Shown here: in pieces, positions 33,343-42,855 of the stretch | Numbering within the stretch: the first letter of the stretch is position 1 | Layout of the letters: the number at the start of each line of letters is the position of its first letter | From: Phytomonospora endophytica | Lineage (GTDB): Bacteria > Actinomycetota > Actinomycetes > Mycobacteriales > Micromonosporaceae | Direction of reading: 5' to 3' | NCBI RefSeq assembly: GCF_014202425.1 | Contig: NZ_JACHGT010000018.1 | Span: 1 to 64,000 of the forward strand | DNA: 64,000 nucleotides | The notes under the pieces: model-generated | Databases searched by the model: none | Seen by the model: only the letters and a program-made list of their open reading frames with translations | What the model was told of the DNA's origin: nothing | Position numbers and translations under genes: made by a program

Positions 33343-36300
33343 GTGACCACGCATCCTCCACAGCCGGGCAGCCTCGCCGAGGCCGTCGAGGTCCGCGCCG
33401 AGGCGGTCGCGCAAGCCCGTGAACTGCCGGGCGGCCGCGCCGAACTGCTGCAAGCACTGACCACGCTCCTCAACGAGATCGCCGAAGCCGAGAACGCCGG
33501 CGAACTCCTTGAGCCCTACACCGACCAGGCCGGAGCCTGCGCCGAAGAAATCCTCGACCTGTGCGCCGAACTGGCCCGCGAACCCGACGCCGACCTGGTG
33601 GAACTGGCCGGAACGGTCGGGGCGGCCGTCGAGCGCTACGGCTGGATCGACGACACCGCACAGATCCGGCTCGTCGCACCCGCGCTTCGCCTGCTCACCG
33701 GCTGGGCCGTCACGGGCTCCTCGGGAGTCGTCCTCGAATGCGGACGGGCGGCCGCGGCCAACATCGACCTGCTCGCCGAGGCCGACCGCTTCGACGAGGC
33801 GCTCATGCACTCACAACGGCTCCTCCTGGCCTACGAACGGCACTTCGCCACCGACCCCGCCCTCTTCCGCTGGCACCTCGCCGACGCCCACGGCAAACAC
33901 GCCCACCTCCTGGTCTGCCACGGACTCAAACACGCCGCCGTCGCCCACTCCGAACGCGCCGTCGCCCTCGCCCTGACCGTCGACCTCGACGAACACGACA
34001 TCACCGACTGGCTCACCCCACTCCTGGAGGCGCACATCCGGCGCCTGCGCACCGCCGGTGACCTCGACGCAGCCCGCGCCGCCGTCGAACGGCTCCTCGA
34101 CGTGCTCCCCGACCCCTCCCCCGAGCGAGCCCGCGCCCTGACCACCGTCCGCACCGACCTCACGGCCGGCGAGGACACCACCGCCGCGATCGCCGCCGCC
34201 GAACGCGAGATCGCCGCCTGGCAGGCCCTCCCCGACCAGCCCCTGCGACTGTCGCAGGCCTTCCGCGCGCTCGCCGGTCTCCAGTCGCGGGAAAAACAGC
34301 GCGACGAGGCCGCCGACACCGCCATGCGAGCCCTCGCGATCGTCGAAGCGGCCCACGCCGCCAAGGAATGCGGCCGCGAACCGGTCGCCGCCACACTCCG
34401 CCAGGTCGTCGTCCTCCTGCTGCGCGCCGGAAGGCACACCGAAGCCCTCGCCCACAGCGACCGGGAACTGGCCGCCTGGCGCGAACTCTTCGACGCGATG
34501 GGCGAGCGCAACCACGAACCCTGGGCCAACGCCAGCAACAACCGGGCCGTCGCGCTCAACCACCTCGACCGCCACACCGAGTCCCTCGAACACTCCGCCA
34601 ACGCCGTCGCCCACTACGACCTGCTGGCCACCACCCGGCCCGACCACCGCGCGGCACTGGCCAACGCCCTGTTCACCCGCCACGCCGCCCTGCGCGACCT
34701 GCGCGAATACGTCTCCGCCACGACCTGCACCAACCGCATGATGCGGATCTACGACGAACTCGCCGAGGCCGACCCCGACGACCACCCCCTCGAACGGGCC
34801 GAGTCGCGACAGGTGCACGCCGGACTGCTGTCGGCGATGGGCAGGCACCGTCCCGCGATGCACTGGTCCGCGCGCGCCATCGAGCTCTTCGACGCCCTCA
34901 TCGAGCGCTACCCCGGCAAGTACACCGCGCAGTACGCCGGAGCACTGACCAGCCGACTCGTCGTACTCCAAGCCGCCGGCGAACCACCACGCGCGCTCCT
35001 GCGCGTGTCGGGCAAGGCCGCCGACCTGGAAAACCGCCTCCACGACGACGACCCCGGCCGCCGATGGTCGCAACGCGCGATGGCCCTGACCAACCACGCC
35101 ATCTGCCTGTCCTCGGCCGGACGGCTCCGCGAGGCCGCCGCATGCAGCGCCGAAGCCGTCGCCGCCTGCGAAGACGCCCCCGAGGGAACCCGCGACGCCC
35201 GCAGGCTCGCCGAATGCCTCGACAAACACGGCAACCACCTCGACGCCCTCGGCCGCCACGAAGAAGCCCTCGCCTCCTCCACACGCGCGATGGCCGTCTA
35301 CGACGAACTCCTCGCCACCGACCGGAACCTGTTCCTGGCCGACGCCGCCGCCGTCATGGACAACCACGCCGCCAAACTCGCCGCGACGGGACGACTCGAC
35401 GAGGCCATCACCCGCTCCCGGGAAAGCGTCGCGATGTTCGCCGAACTCGCCGCCGAAGGCCTGTGGCGCAAGGCCTACGGCGTCGCCCTGGCCAACCTCG
35501 CGCACCGCCTCAAAGCCGCCGACCACCCCGACGAGGCCGTCGAACCCTCGGCGCACTCCCTGCGGCTGCGCACCGAACTGGCCGAAACCGGCGGCCCGGA
35601 ACTACGCGCCGACCTCGGACAGGCCTCCCTCAACCACGGCCACACCCTCGGCCTGACCGGCGACACCGAAGGCGCACGGCACCACACCGCCGAAGCCGTC
35701 GCGATCCTCGACGACATGGTCGAACTCGACCGCCCGGCCTACCTCGCACTGCTCGCGCAGGCCGTGCACAACCTCGCCTCCTACCAGGACGGCGACGAAG
35801 CCGCCGAAACCTCACGCCGGGCCGTCGAACTGCGCCACGAGCAGGTCGCCACCGACCGCGAACTCCACCTGCCCGAACTGGCCACATCCCTGAAATACGC
35901 CGTGAAGTACCACGACCGCGCCGGGCAGGCCGACCGCGCCGAGGAGTACGCCCGAACCGAGATCGACGTCTGCGACGAACTACCCGACCGCCGTGCCCGG
36001 GCCGAACTACGGCAGGCCCTCGCGAACCGGCTGATGAGAGCGGGCCGACGCGCCGAAGCGGTGGCACCCATCGGCGAAGCCGTCGCACTCGCCCGCGCGC
36101 TCACCGCCGCGGACCGGCCCGCACACGTCGACCTGCTGCGCAACACACTGTCGGACAGCGCCTGGATCCTCTGCGACGGCGAACCCCACGCCGCCCTCGC
36201 CGCCACGACCGAGTGCCTCGCACTGTCGGAGGAACTCGACGGCGACTACGACCTCGCCCACGCCCTCGACGGACACGGCTCGATGCTCGCCGAACTCGGC

Positions 36301-36813
36301 AGGCACGCCGAAGCCCTCGACCACTACGCCCGCGCACTGCCACTGTGGGAGGCGATCGCCGCCGACGGCCGTCCGTCGGCGATCGGCGACGTCGCCTGGT
36401 GCCGAACCTTCCGGTCGATCTCGCTGGCCGCGCTCGGCCGTGACACCGAGGCGCTGGAGGAGTCGGCGACGGCGGTCACGCTGTACACCGGCCTGCCCCG
36501 GATGCGGGCCGACCTCGCCTTCGCCGAGCAGGAACACGCGCTGCGCCTGCACGCTGTCGGCCGAACCGAGGAGGCGAAGGAGTCGGCGACGACCGCGCTC
36601 GCGCGCTACGAGGAACTGACCGCCGAAGCACCCGCCGCACACCGGCCGCAACTGGCGAACGCCCTGCTGACGGCCGCGATCGTCGGCGCCGGCGACCCGC
36701 GTGAACTCGCCGGGCGGGCGCTCGCCGCCTACCGCGAGGTGCGGGCCGCCGACCCGGGCGCCTACGCCGCGAAGGTGCGCGCGGCCGCGGAGTTCCTACG
36801 CTCGCTGGGGTAG
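33343..36813 (+). CDS. Giant TPR protein 1
   Basis: 1,156 residues, almost entirely helical TPR-like repeats of about 40 residues (for example HTESLEHSANAVAHYDLLA and RHEEALASSTRAMAVYDELLA). No catalytic or membrane segment is visible. The GTG at 33343 sits 9 nt from GAGGGAGG, whereas the ATG at 33334 touches that SD, so GTG is preferred. It lies 42 nt after the pseudokinase and may be its cytosolic partner. A second giant TPR gene at 54.7-58.9 kb is a paralogue with matching C-terminal LLTAA--GAGDP motifs. Confidence 0.88.
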   Translation: MTTHPPQPGSLAEAVEVRAEAVAQARELPGGRAELLQALTTLLNEIAEAENAGELLEPYTDQAGACAEEILDLCAELAREPDADLVELAGTVGAAVERYGWIDDTAQIRLVAPALRLLTGWAVTGSSGVVLECGRAAAANIDLLAEADRFDEALMHSQRLLLAYERHFATDPALFRWHLADAHGKHAHLLVCHGLKHAAVAHSERAVALALTVDLDEHDITDWLTPLLEAHIRRLRTAGDLDAARAAVERLLDVLPDPSPERARALTTVRTDLTAGEDTTAAIAAAEREIAAWQALPDQPLRLSQAFRALAGLQSREKQRDEAADTAMRALAIVEAAHAAKECGREPVAATLRQVVVLLLRAGRHTEALAHSDRELAAWRELFDAMGERNHEPWANASNNRAVALNHLDRHTESLEHSANAVAHYDLLATTRPDHRAALANALFTRHAALRDLREYVSATTCTNRMMRIYDELAEADPDDHPLERAESRQVHAGLLSAMGRHRPAMHWSARAIELFDALIERYPGKYTAQYAGALTSRLVVLQAAGEPPRALLRVSGKAADLENRLHDDDPGRRWSQRAMALTNHAICLSSAGRLREAAACSAEAVAACEDAPEGTRDARRLAECLDKHGNHLDALGRHEEALASSTRAMAVYDELLATDRNLFLADAAAVMDNHAAKLAATGRLDEAITRSRESVAMFAELAAEGLWRKAYGVALANLAHRLKAADHPDEAVEPSAHSLRLRTELAETGGPELRADLGQASLNHGHTLGLTGDTEGARHHTAEAVAILDDMVELDRPAYLALLAQAVHNLASYQDGDEAAETSRRAVELRHEQVATDRELHLPELATSLKYAVKYHDRAGQADRAEEYARTEIDVCDELPDRRARAELRQALANRLMRAGRRAEAVAPIGEAVALARALTAADRPAHVDLLRNTLSDSAWILCDGEPHAALAATTECLALSEELDGDYDLAHALDGHGSMLAELGRHAEALDHYARALPLWEAIAADGRPSAIGDVAWCRTFRSISLAALGRDTEALEESATAVTLYTGLPRMRADLAFAEQEHALRLHAVGRTEEAKESATTALARYEELTAEAPAAHRPQLANALLTAAIVGAGDPRELAGRALAAYREVRAADPGAYAAKVRAAAEFLRSLG

Positions 36814-36933
36814 CCGCCCCTCGGCGTCCACTCCGGACGGGCCCGTCGGGGATACCGCCGTGAGGCGACGCCGGATCCCGGTGTGCGCGAAAGGCTTCGG
36901 GTACTGCGAAACCCACCCGTCAAGGAGCCCCTC

Positions 36934-37439
36934 ATGCGCAATGGACGCGTTCTCATCTACGCCGGACTGCCCGTCGTCGGCGCCTTCGCCGCCGGACTCG
37001 TCGGCGCCGTGCTCATCGGCGACGGCACCTACCCCTCGCCTTTCGCCGCGCAGGACGAGATCATCGGCTGGCTGTCGGGCAACGCCCCCGCCGCCCGGCT
37101 CATGAGCGTCACCCAGCTGGTGTCCGCACTGGCGCTGCTCGTCTTCGGTGCCCGCCTCGCCGAATCCCTGCGCTCGCGAGGATCCGGCGCCTACGCGGCC
37201 GTGACGCAGTCGGCGGGCGTCGCCGCCGCGGTGATGCTGGCGCTGTCGGCGCTGCTCGAATGGGTGGCCGTCCGCCCCGATGTGCTCGCGGCGGGCTGGC
37301 GTCGGTGGCGAGCCTGATGAGCGAGCCGGCGGCCTTCCTCCTGCCGATCGCGCGCTTCCCCGGCTTCGTGTGGATCGCGGCGACGGCGGTGGTCCTGGGA
37401 GCGCGGGAGGGGCGGGGGGAGGTCGCGTCGGCGAGCTGA
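36934..37439 (+). pseudogene. Broken membrane protein (split by a stop and deletion)
   Basis: The first frame (36934-37317, 127 aa, SD AAGGAG) has three helices and ends at TGA inside TGATGA. The second frame starts on that ATG (37317-37439, 40 aa) and reads SEPAAFLLPIARFPGFVWIAATAVVL, a typical C-terminal segment of four- to six-helix DUF4386-like membrane proteins. Together they are shorter than a usual full-length protein, so a deletion in the middle plus a frameshift is likely. Translation of the second part could be coupled. Confidence 0.6.
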
Positions 37440-37539
37440 CGCTGTTGGGAAGCCGGGGCATCAGCTGGTGCCCCGGCCCTGTCCGGTACTGGACAGCAAG
37501 GTTCCACCCACCGAGCCGACTCGACCACTCTCTGTAGGC

Positions 37540-37950
37540 ATGTCACGGAAAAAGACCGGCTTCGCCATGAAGAACTGGGGCTACCTCGTCCTCGCCGCCG
37601 CCGTCCTTCTCCTCTTCGTGCGGGAGATCGGGCCACAGTTCGCTGTCGCGGCCTTCGCCTTAAGCGGATTCTGGCTCCTCTTCGGCGTGGGGACGTGGTG
37701 CGGCGCCAAGGTGCGGGCCGCCGACGGTCTCTGCCGCAACAACTCCTTCGGGCTGCTCGGCGGCTGCCACATCCGACAGCACCGATGGCAACGGCTGAAG
37801 GCCCTGCTCACCTTCCAGAAATTCCGCGAGACCTGCCGCGGCTGGTTCACCGGCGCGCCACAGCAGATCGCGACGTGCAGCCTGGTCGCCTCGGCCGTGG
37901 GAACACTCTTCGGGCTGGTCCAGATCATGCTCGCCGTCGCCCTCGCATAG
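37540..37950 (+). CDS. Small membrane protein with CCCH zinc-binding loop
   Basis: 136 residues. Two N-terminal helices are followed by WCGAKVRAADGLCRNN and GGCHIRQHRW. This is a Cys-x10-Cys-x9-Cys-His pattern like the C--T--G-PCRN----C-H knuckles of small zinc-binding proteins. A C-terminal hydrophobic segment (SLVASAVGTLFGLVQIMLAVALA) may be another helix. The start is uncertain: ATG 37540 has no clear SD and ATG 37567 is an alternative. Function unknown. Confidence 0.65.
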   Translation: MSRKKTGFAMKNWGYLVLAAAVLLLFVREIGPQFAVAAFALSGFWLLFGVGTWCGAKVRAADGLCRNNSFGLLGGCHIRQHRWQRLKALLTFQKFRETCRGWFTGAPQQIATCSLVASAVGTLFGLVQIMLAVALA

Positions 37951-37965
37951 CCCCTCCGCACCAAA

Positions 37966-37997
37966 GCCGGGCGAGCCACCACCATGGCCCGCCCGGC
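37966..37997. terminator. Bidirectional terminator hairpin
   Basis: GCCGGGCGAGCC (37966-37977) pairs with GGCCCGCCCGGC (37986-37997) except for one internal mismatch, around an 8-nt loop. It lies between the convergent zinc-knuckle gene and the M23 peptidase gene. Confidence 0.7.
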
Positions 37998-38011
37998 CTC
38001 GCCGTGCCGGG

Positions 38012-39154
38012 TCAGCAGAACCCGTTGATCGTCCCGTTCACGCCCGTCCACAGGAACGCGTCGCTGATCCACGTCCCGTCGCTCAGCCGGTTCCACAGGT
38101 TCGTCGTCCCGTAGCGGCCGGTGTGCGAGGTGCCGTAGGACGAACACGAGATCGTCACCGTCGCGCCGTCCCCGACCGAACCGACCACGCCGTAACCCGT
38201 CCCCGGGCCGGAGCGCTTGTTGAGCGACCCGCCGCCGTTGGCGTCGACGACTCCCTGCGTGAAGCCCAGGGCACCGTAGTTGTACAGGCCGCCGCCGGCG
38301 TAGACGCGGTTGCTGCCGTGCAGCGCCGAACCCTGGTAGGCCGCGCCACCGTTCTCGATCGCCCACTTGCCGATGCCGTGCCCGGCGATGCCGACGTAGG
38401 CACTGTTCTGCCGCAGTCCGAAGTGGACGTGCGCGCCGGTCGCCGCACCGCCGCAGGTCACATCGGTGCCCTGGTTGCCGAGGAAGGCGCCCTCACCGAC
38501 GGCGAGACCGTTGGCCGAGATGTTGTTGAACAGGTGGTAGTAGTCGGTGGAGTAACCGCGGTCGTGGATCACCCGCACCCAGCCCTTGCACATCGTGTAC
38601 GCCGTCCCGCCGCGCGCGGCCAGGACCCGCCCGTCGCCACCGGCCAGATCGAGCGAGCTCCACGCACCCGAACTGCCCCACGGGTGCGGACCGCCGTACA
38701 TGCCCCAGCTCTGCCCGACCGCGAACGGCAGGCGCATGCCGGTACGGAAGTCGCTTCCCGCGTTGACGCCGACGGTCCCGCCGGTGAAGGCGCCCCGCTC
38801 CTGCACCGACAGCAGCCCGCTCTCGGCGGCCATGTCACCGAACGCGGTGGTCCCGTCGAGCGCCACCTTCCAGGCGCCGCCGGACCGCTCGGCGAGGAAG
38901 AGCCAGCCCTCGGGATGATCGTCGGTACCGCTCCCCGACTTCAGCACGGCCGTGCCGAAGGCCCGGGAGTCGCCGTCGCGGCGGGTGATCTCGACGTGCG
39001 TGCCCGCGTGCGACTTCGTCGCCCGCTGCGTCAGGGCCGCATCCACGGCCGAACGCAGCGACTGCGCGCTGACGGGGGATGCGTGGGCCGCTGCCGGCGC
39101 GCCCACGAGTAAGGCCGTGGCGAGCGCCAGGACCACAGAGATTCGCTGTTTCAT
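38012..39154 (-). CDS. Secreted M23 (LasA-like) metallopeptidase
   Basis: 380 residues. A signal peptide (KQRISVVLALATALLVGAPAAAHA) precedes a beta-rich region and the LasA-type M23 catalytic domain: GGPHPWGSSGAWSSLDLAGG (His157, Asp169), YYHL, and AHVHFGL (His242, His244). This is a complete Zn site for cleaving peptidoglycan or Gly-rich peptides. An SH3-like C-terminal domain (NKRSGPGTGYGVVGSVGDGATVTISC, then LWNRLSDGTWISDAFL) probably binds the wall. No clear SD; GACCAT lies 6 nt before the ATG, possibly a leaderless start. Confidence 0.92.
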   Translation of the reverse strand: MKQRISVVLALATALLVGAPAAAHASPVSAQSLRSAVDAALTQRATKSHAGTHVEITRRDGDSRAFGTAVLKSGSGTDDHPEGWLFLAERSGGAWKVALDGTTAFGDMAAESGLLSVQERGAFTGGTVGVNAGSDFRTGMRLPFAVGQSWGMYGGPHPWGSSGAWSSLDLAGGDGRVLAARGGTAYTMCKGWVRVIHDRGYSTDYYHLFNNISANGLAVGEGAFLGNQGTDVTCGGAATGAHVHFGLRQNSAYVGIAGHGIGKWAIENGGAAYQGSALHGSNRVYAGGGLYNYGALGFTQGVVDANGGGSLNKRSGPGTGYGVVGSVGDGATVTISCSSYGTSHTGRYGTTNLWNRLSDGTWISDAFLWTGVNGTINGFC

Positions 39155-39243
39155 GCGCCCATGGTCGACGATCACCGCACGGCTCGCCAGATGTGCGATG
39201 TCCGTGGACAATCCTGCTAAACCGAGGCGAGGAGGGAGTGGCG

Positions 39244-39945
39244 ATGGGCCGCAGGGAACGCGAGCTGAGTCCCAGGGGCGGGCTGGCCGGGCGGCTGGCC
39301 GCCGAGCTGCGGGCACTGCGCCGGGAGGCGGGCGGCCCCAGCTACCGCGAGATGGCCTCCCGCGTGTACTTCTCGCGTTCGGCGCTGGCCGAGGCCGCCG
39401 CCGGGCGTTCGCTGCCGTCGCTGCCGGTGCTGCTGGCCTTCGTCCAGGCGTGCGGCGGTGATCCGGAGCCGTGGACCGAACGCTGGCACGTGTTACGGCG
39501 CCTGCTCGACGAGGAGGGCGCCGAGGTGCCACCGGCATCGGCGTGGCCGGCGGAGGAGCCGGTCGACGGCGCCGATCCCGACTGCGCCGGCTGCGCGGCC
39601 GACGCGGTCACCGCGCACGCGCGCAAGGTCGCGCTCACCGAACGGCGGGTGATCATGGGCAAGGTGGAGCTGCGCTACTCGCCGCGCTTCGGTGCGGCCT
39701 GGTCGCGCTTCGAGGGCTTCGCCTCGCTGAACCACGTGGCCACCGAGCGGGACGTCGACGTGGAGGTGCAGGTCTGCCGGGAGCCCGACGGCGTGGTGAT
39801 GTCCTTCCGCGACCGTTACGTGTTCGACCTGCACTGGAGCGATGTGCTCCGCACGGGCTCGGGTCCGGTGCTGGCGCGGGCGAACCTGTACTTCGACGGC
39901 GAACTGGCCGCCGCCGGGGAGAGCGACCGGCTGATGCTGCCGTGA
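39244..39945 (+). CDS. XRE-type regulator with DUF2690 domain
   Basis: 233 residues. An N-terminal helix-turn-helix (SYREMASRVYFSRSALAEAAAGRSLPSLPVLLAFV) is followed by a linker, then the DUF2690 region with GADPDCAGCAADAVTAHA, MGKVELRYSPRFGAAWSRFEGF. DUF2690 proteins are actinobacterial and poorly understood, sometimes linked to cell-envelope control. There is no membrane helix between the domains here. GAGGAGGGAG precedes the ATG. Divergent from the M23 peptidase and possibly its regulator. Confidence 0.88.
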   Translation: MGRRERELSPRGGLAGRLAAELRALRREAGGPSYREMASRVYFSRSALAEAAAGRSLPSLPVLLAFVQACGGDPEPWTERWHVLRRLLDEEGAEVPPASAWPAEEPVDGADPDCAGCAADAVTAHARKVALTERRVIMGKVELRYSPRFGAAWSRFEGFASLNHVATERDVDVEVQVCREPDGVVMSFRDRYVFDLHWSDVLRTGSGPVLARANLYFDGELAAAGESDRLMLP

Positions 39946-40061
39946 CGGTGCCCTCGCAACACCGGATCGGTGCGTGAGCAGGCAGTCGAGGCTGCCCGTA
40001 GTACCTGGACGATCGTGTGGCCGCCGCCTTAGCGTCGACACGGACGAAAGGCAGGTGGGCC

Positions 40062-41255
40062 ATGGCCATGGGCATGGAAGCCGAGATCCGCAGGCGGGTC
40101 ACGGACGACGACGAAACGGTGCTGGCGGGCGACACGCGACTGCTGTCGCATCCCTGGTTCCGGCTCGTGAGCGACAAGATGAGCGCGGCCGACGGGCAGT
40201 ACTCGAACATGGAGTTCGTGCTCAAGCGCTTCGACCAGAAGACCCCGGCGCAGGCGGGAGCGCTGGCCTCGCTGAACGAGCGGCTCGACGCGATGGAGAG
40301 CGTCTGGACGCAGCTGTACGCGACGACCGGGACGCTCCGGGTGGTCGTTCCGCCGACGCAGGGCGCTCACACGCTGATGTACTACAACGTCCCGGCCTAC
40401 GGCGACACCGAGGACCTCCTCGTCGCCGAGTGCCCCGACGATGATGACGAGGGCGAGATGTACGTCCACTACACGGTGGGTTTCACGCCGCTCGAATGGC
40501 ACAGGATGCTCACCGGCATCTCCGGTGTGGTCGTCGACGACGACGAGGTCTCGCGCGCGAAGACGCACCTGACGAACGGCCTCGCCGTGGCCGCCACGAT
40601 CACCGACGGCCTCACCGACGAGATCCGCGCGCTGGAAGACCAGCCCCACGCGGCGTCCCTCGTGCGGGAGGAACTGGTCGGGCATCTGGCCCTGCTGTAC
40701 ATGCACACGGTGGTGTGGGTCGAGCGGACGCTCGAAAAGCAGCTCGAAGAACTGGAGGACGCCGACGACCGTGACGAGGACAAGATCGAGGCGGTGAACC
40801 AGCAGCTGCCGTTCGGCCGGGGGCAGGTGAAGAACAAGATCGCCGCCCTGCCGCGCGCCACGCTGTCGCAGCTGTACGGCGTGCTGTCGGAGAGCGCCCA
40901 GGCGGTTCTCGCGGCCGAGTCCGAGACGGTGCTGGACGCCTTCGCCGCCAAGCTGGAGGCCGCCCACGGCCTCGACCTGCCCGAGAAGTACATCCTGGAC
41001 AGTCCCGCCGACGGCAGCGCGGCCCTCGACGAGTACATCGGGGCCGGGCTGGGAAACGGCCGGCGGATCAGCCAGAAGGTGCTCTTCGGCGGGATGAAGG
41101 AGGTCGGCGTCGACACCTCGATCGACGGGCTGAACCTGATCCCCTTCGAGTTCCGCGGGCTGTTCACGCCGGGTGTCGACTGGGCCGGGCTCAAGCGCGA
41201 CGCCCGGAAGGTCATGGAGTGGTCGCGCAACCCGATGCTGGAGGCGCTTGAGTGA
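40062..41255 (+). CDS. Hypothetical protein, 397 aa
   Basis: I do not recognise a family. It is soluble, acidic and largely helical, with an internal acidic run (ECPDDDDEGEMYV) and a coiled-coil-like stretch (VERTLEKQLEELEDADDRDEDKIEA). The C-terminus (FGGMKEVGVDTSIDGLNLIPFEF) looks beta-rich. No signal peptide or membrane segment. AAGGCAGG is 8 nt upstream of the ATG, and a TTAGCGT box near 40030 may be its -10, so it is probably transcribed alone. Confidence 0.75.
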   Translation: MAMGMEAEIRRRVTDDDETVLAGDTRLLSHPWFRLVSDKMSAADGQYSNMEFVLKRFDQKTPAQAGALASLNERLDAMESVWTQLYATTGTLRVVVPPTQGAHTLMYYNVPAYGDTEDLLVAECPDDDDEGEMYVHYTVGFTPLEWHRMLTGISGVVVDDDEVSRAKTHLTNGLAVAATITDGLTDEIRALEDQPHAASLVREELVGHLALLYMHTVVWVERTLEKQLEELEDADDRDEDKIEAVNQQLPFGRGQVKNKIAALPRATLSQLYGVLSESAQAVLAAESETVLDAFAAKLEAAHGLDLPEKYILDSPADGSAALDEYIGAGLGNGRRISQKVLFGGMKEVGVDTSIDGLNLIPFEFRGLFTPGVDWAGLKRDARKVMEWSRNPMLEALE

Positions 41256-41285
41256 CCTGGAGCGTGTGACGAGCCTCAACGAGGC

Positions 41286-41316
41286 TTGCACTCAACCACG
41301 GTTGAACTGATGTCCT
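41286..41316 (+). promoter_or_regulatory. SoxR-type promoter with 19-bp spacer
   Basis: TTGCAC (41286-41291) and TGTCCT (41311-41316) are separated by exactly 19 bp, and the spacer contains the dyad TCAACC-AC-GGTTGA (41292-41305). This is the geometry MerR/SoxR proteins untwist to activate. Start of transcription near 41323 leaves a 30-nt leader to the MFS gene. Confidence 0.8.
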
Positions 41317-41353
41317 GTGCCCCATCCCGTCACCGATCGGAAAAGGGGCACTC

Positions 41354-42832
41354 ATGGACACCGCGCGAGCGACGGCGGACGCGCCACCGGCACGAACCTC
41401 ACCGCTCACCCTCCCGGTCGTGCTGGTCGGCGTCGTCCTGGTCGCCATGTCGATCTCCGGGACGGCGGTGGCGCTGCCGAGCATCGGCGAGGAGCTGGGC
41501 GCCGCCGGTTCGCCGTTGAACTGGATCGTCGCCGGATACAACCTGGCCTTCGCGGCCATGACACTCGTCGCCGGGGCGGCGGCCGACCGGCTCGGGCGGC
41601 GGCGGGTCTTCACCCTCGCCGCGCTGGTCTTCGCGGGCGGCTTCGCGGCGACGGCGGCGAGCACGTCGATCGTCGTCGCCGACATCGCCCGCGTCGTCTC
41701 CGGCGCCGGCGGCGCGGGGATCATGGCGGCCGGTGGGGCGCTGCTCGCGTCGGCATACGACGGCGCGGCCCGCCGCCGGGCCTTCGCGCTCATGGGCACC
41801 ATGGCCGGCGTCGGCATCGCGATCGGCCCGACCCTGTCGGGCCTGCTCGTCTCGGCGACCGGCTGGCGCGGCGGCTTCATCGCCTTCACCGCCGTCGCCC
41901 TGCTCGTGGCCCTTGGCGCCACCCGCACCCGTGAATCGCGCGCGGAGGGCGGGGGCACCGACCCGGTCGGCAGCGCGCTGTTCGTCGCGTCGCTGGCGCT
42001 GCTGATGTTCGCCCTGCTCGAAGGCTCGACGCTGGGCTGGACCGATCCGGTGGTCCTGGCGACCGCGGTGGGCGGCGTGTTGGCCATGGTCGCCTTCGGA
42101 CTGGTCCAGAAGCGCGCCGCCGCACCCGTTCTGACGCCCGCGCTCGTCGCCAACCGCCCCTTCCTGGGCTGGAGCACGGCGACCCTGACGACCTCGATCG
42201 GTTTCCTCGGCGCCCTGGTGTTCCTCCCGACCTACCTCCAGGCCGCCGCCGGACTCTCCCCCGCCGAAGCGGGCACCGCGATGCTCCTGCTGACCGCGCC
42301 CGTGCTCGTGGCGCCCATGGCCGCCGCGGGCCTCGTCGACCGGGGTGTGTCCGCCCGCCTGGTCATCATGGCCTCTCTGGTTCTCGTGGTCGCGGGAAAC
42401 CTCTGGCTCACCGCTCTCGACGCCGACAACGCCGTCGCGGTCGCCGCCGTCCCGCTGCTGCTGATCGGCGTGGGCATGGGCGCGTCCTTCGGCATCACCG
42501 ACGGCCAGGCCATGAGCCTGGTCCCCGCCGACACCGTGGGCGTCGCCGCCGGTTTCCTCAACACGCTGCGAGGCGCCGCCGAGGCGCTGGTCATCGCCGC
42601 CTTCAGCGCGTCTCTCGGCGGGCTGCTGACCGCCCGGCTCGGCGACGCCGAACGCGCCGCCTCGGTCAGCTCCGGGCACCTCTCCCCCGCCGGCGCGGCC
42701 ACCGAACTCGACGCCTTCACATGGTCCTGGCGCACGACCCAGTTCGGCGTCGCCGGGCTGTGCCTGCTGCTGTCGGTGGTCGTCGCGATCTTGATCTACG
42801 GTCGAGGCGAACCGTCCACCCGCACCACCTGA
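41354..42832 (+). CDS. MFS drug efflux transporter (DHA2, 14-helix type)
   Basis: 492 residues with 14 hydrophobic helices. Motif A is GAAADRLGRRRVF and motif C is GVGIAIGPTLSGLLV, both typical of DHA2 drug/proton antiporters. It should export redox-active drugs or dyes given the adjacent SoxR gene and the SoxR-type promoter upstream. SD AAAAGGGG before the ATG. Its stop is 23 nt before soxR. Confidence 0.93.
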   Translation: MDTARATADAPPARTSPLTLPVVLVGVVLVAMSISGTAVALPSIGEELGAAGSPLNWIVAGYNLAFAAMTLVAGAAADRLGRRRVFTLAALVFAGGFAATAASTSIVVADIARVVSGAGGAGIMAAGGALLASAYDGAARRRAFALMGTMAGVGIAIGPTLSGLLVSATGWRGGFIAFTAVALLVALGATRTRESRAEGGGTDPVGSALFVASLALLMFALLEGSTLGWTDPVVLATAVGGVLAMVAFGLVQKRAAAPVLTPALVANRPFLGWSTATLTTSIGFLGALVFLPTYLQAAAGLSPAEAGTAMLLLTAPVLVAPMAAAGLVDRGVSARLVIMASLVLVVAGNLWLTALDADNAVAVAAVPLLLIGVGMGASFGITDGQAMSLVPADTVGVAAGFLNTLRGAAEALVIAAFSASLGGLLTARLGDAERAASVSSGHLSPAGAATELDAFTWSWRTTQFGVAGLCLLLSVVVAILIYGRGEPSTRTT

Positions 42833-42855
42833 CCGCCCGCCCGGAAGGCACGCCG

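Noticed and set aside
38012-39154. Contractile-injection structural genes near the toxins
   Set aside because: No sheath, tube, baseplate or AAA loader was found anywhere in the window, so a delivery system cannot be claimed here.
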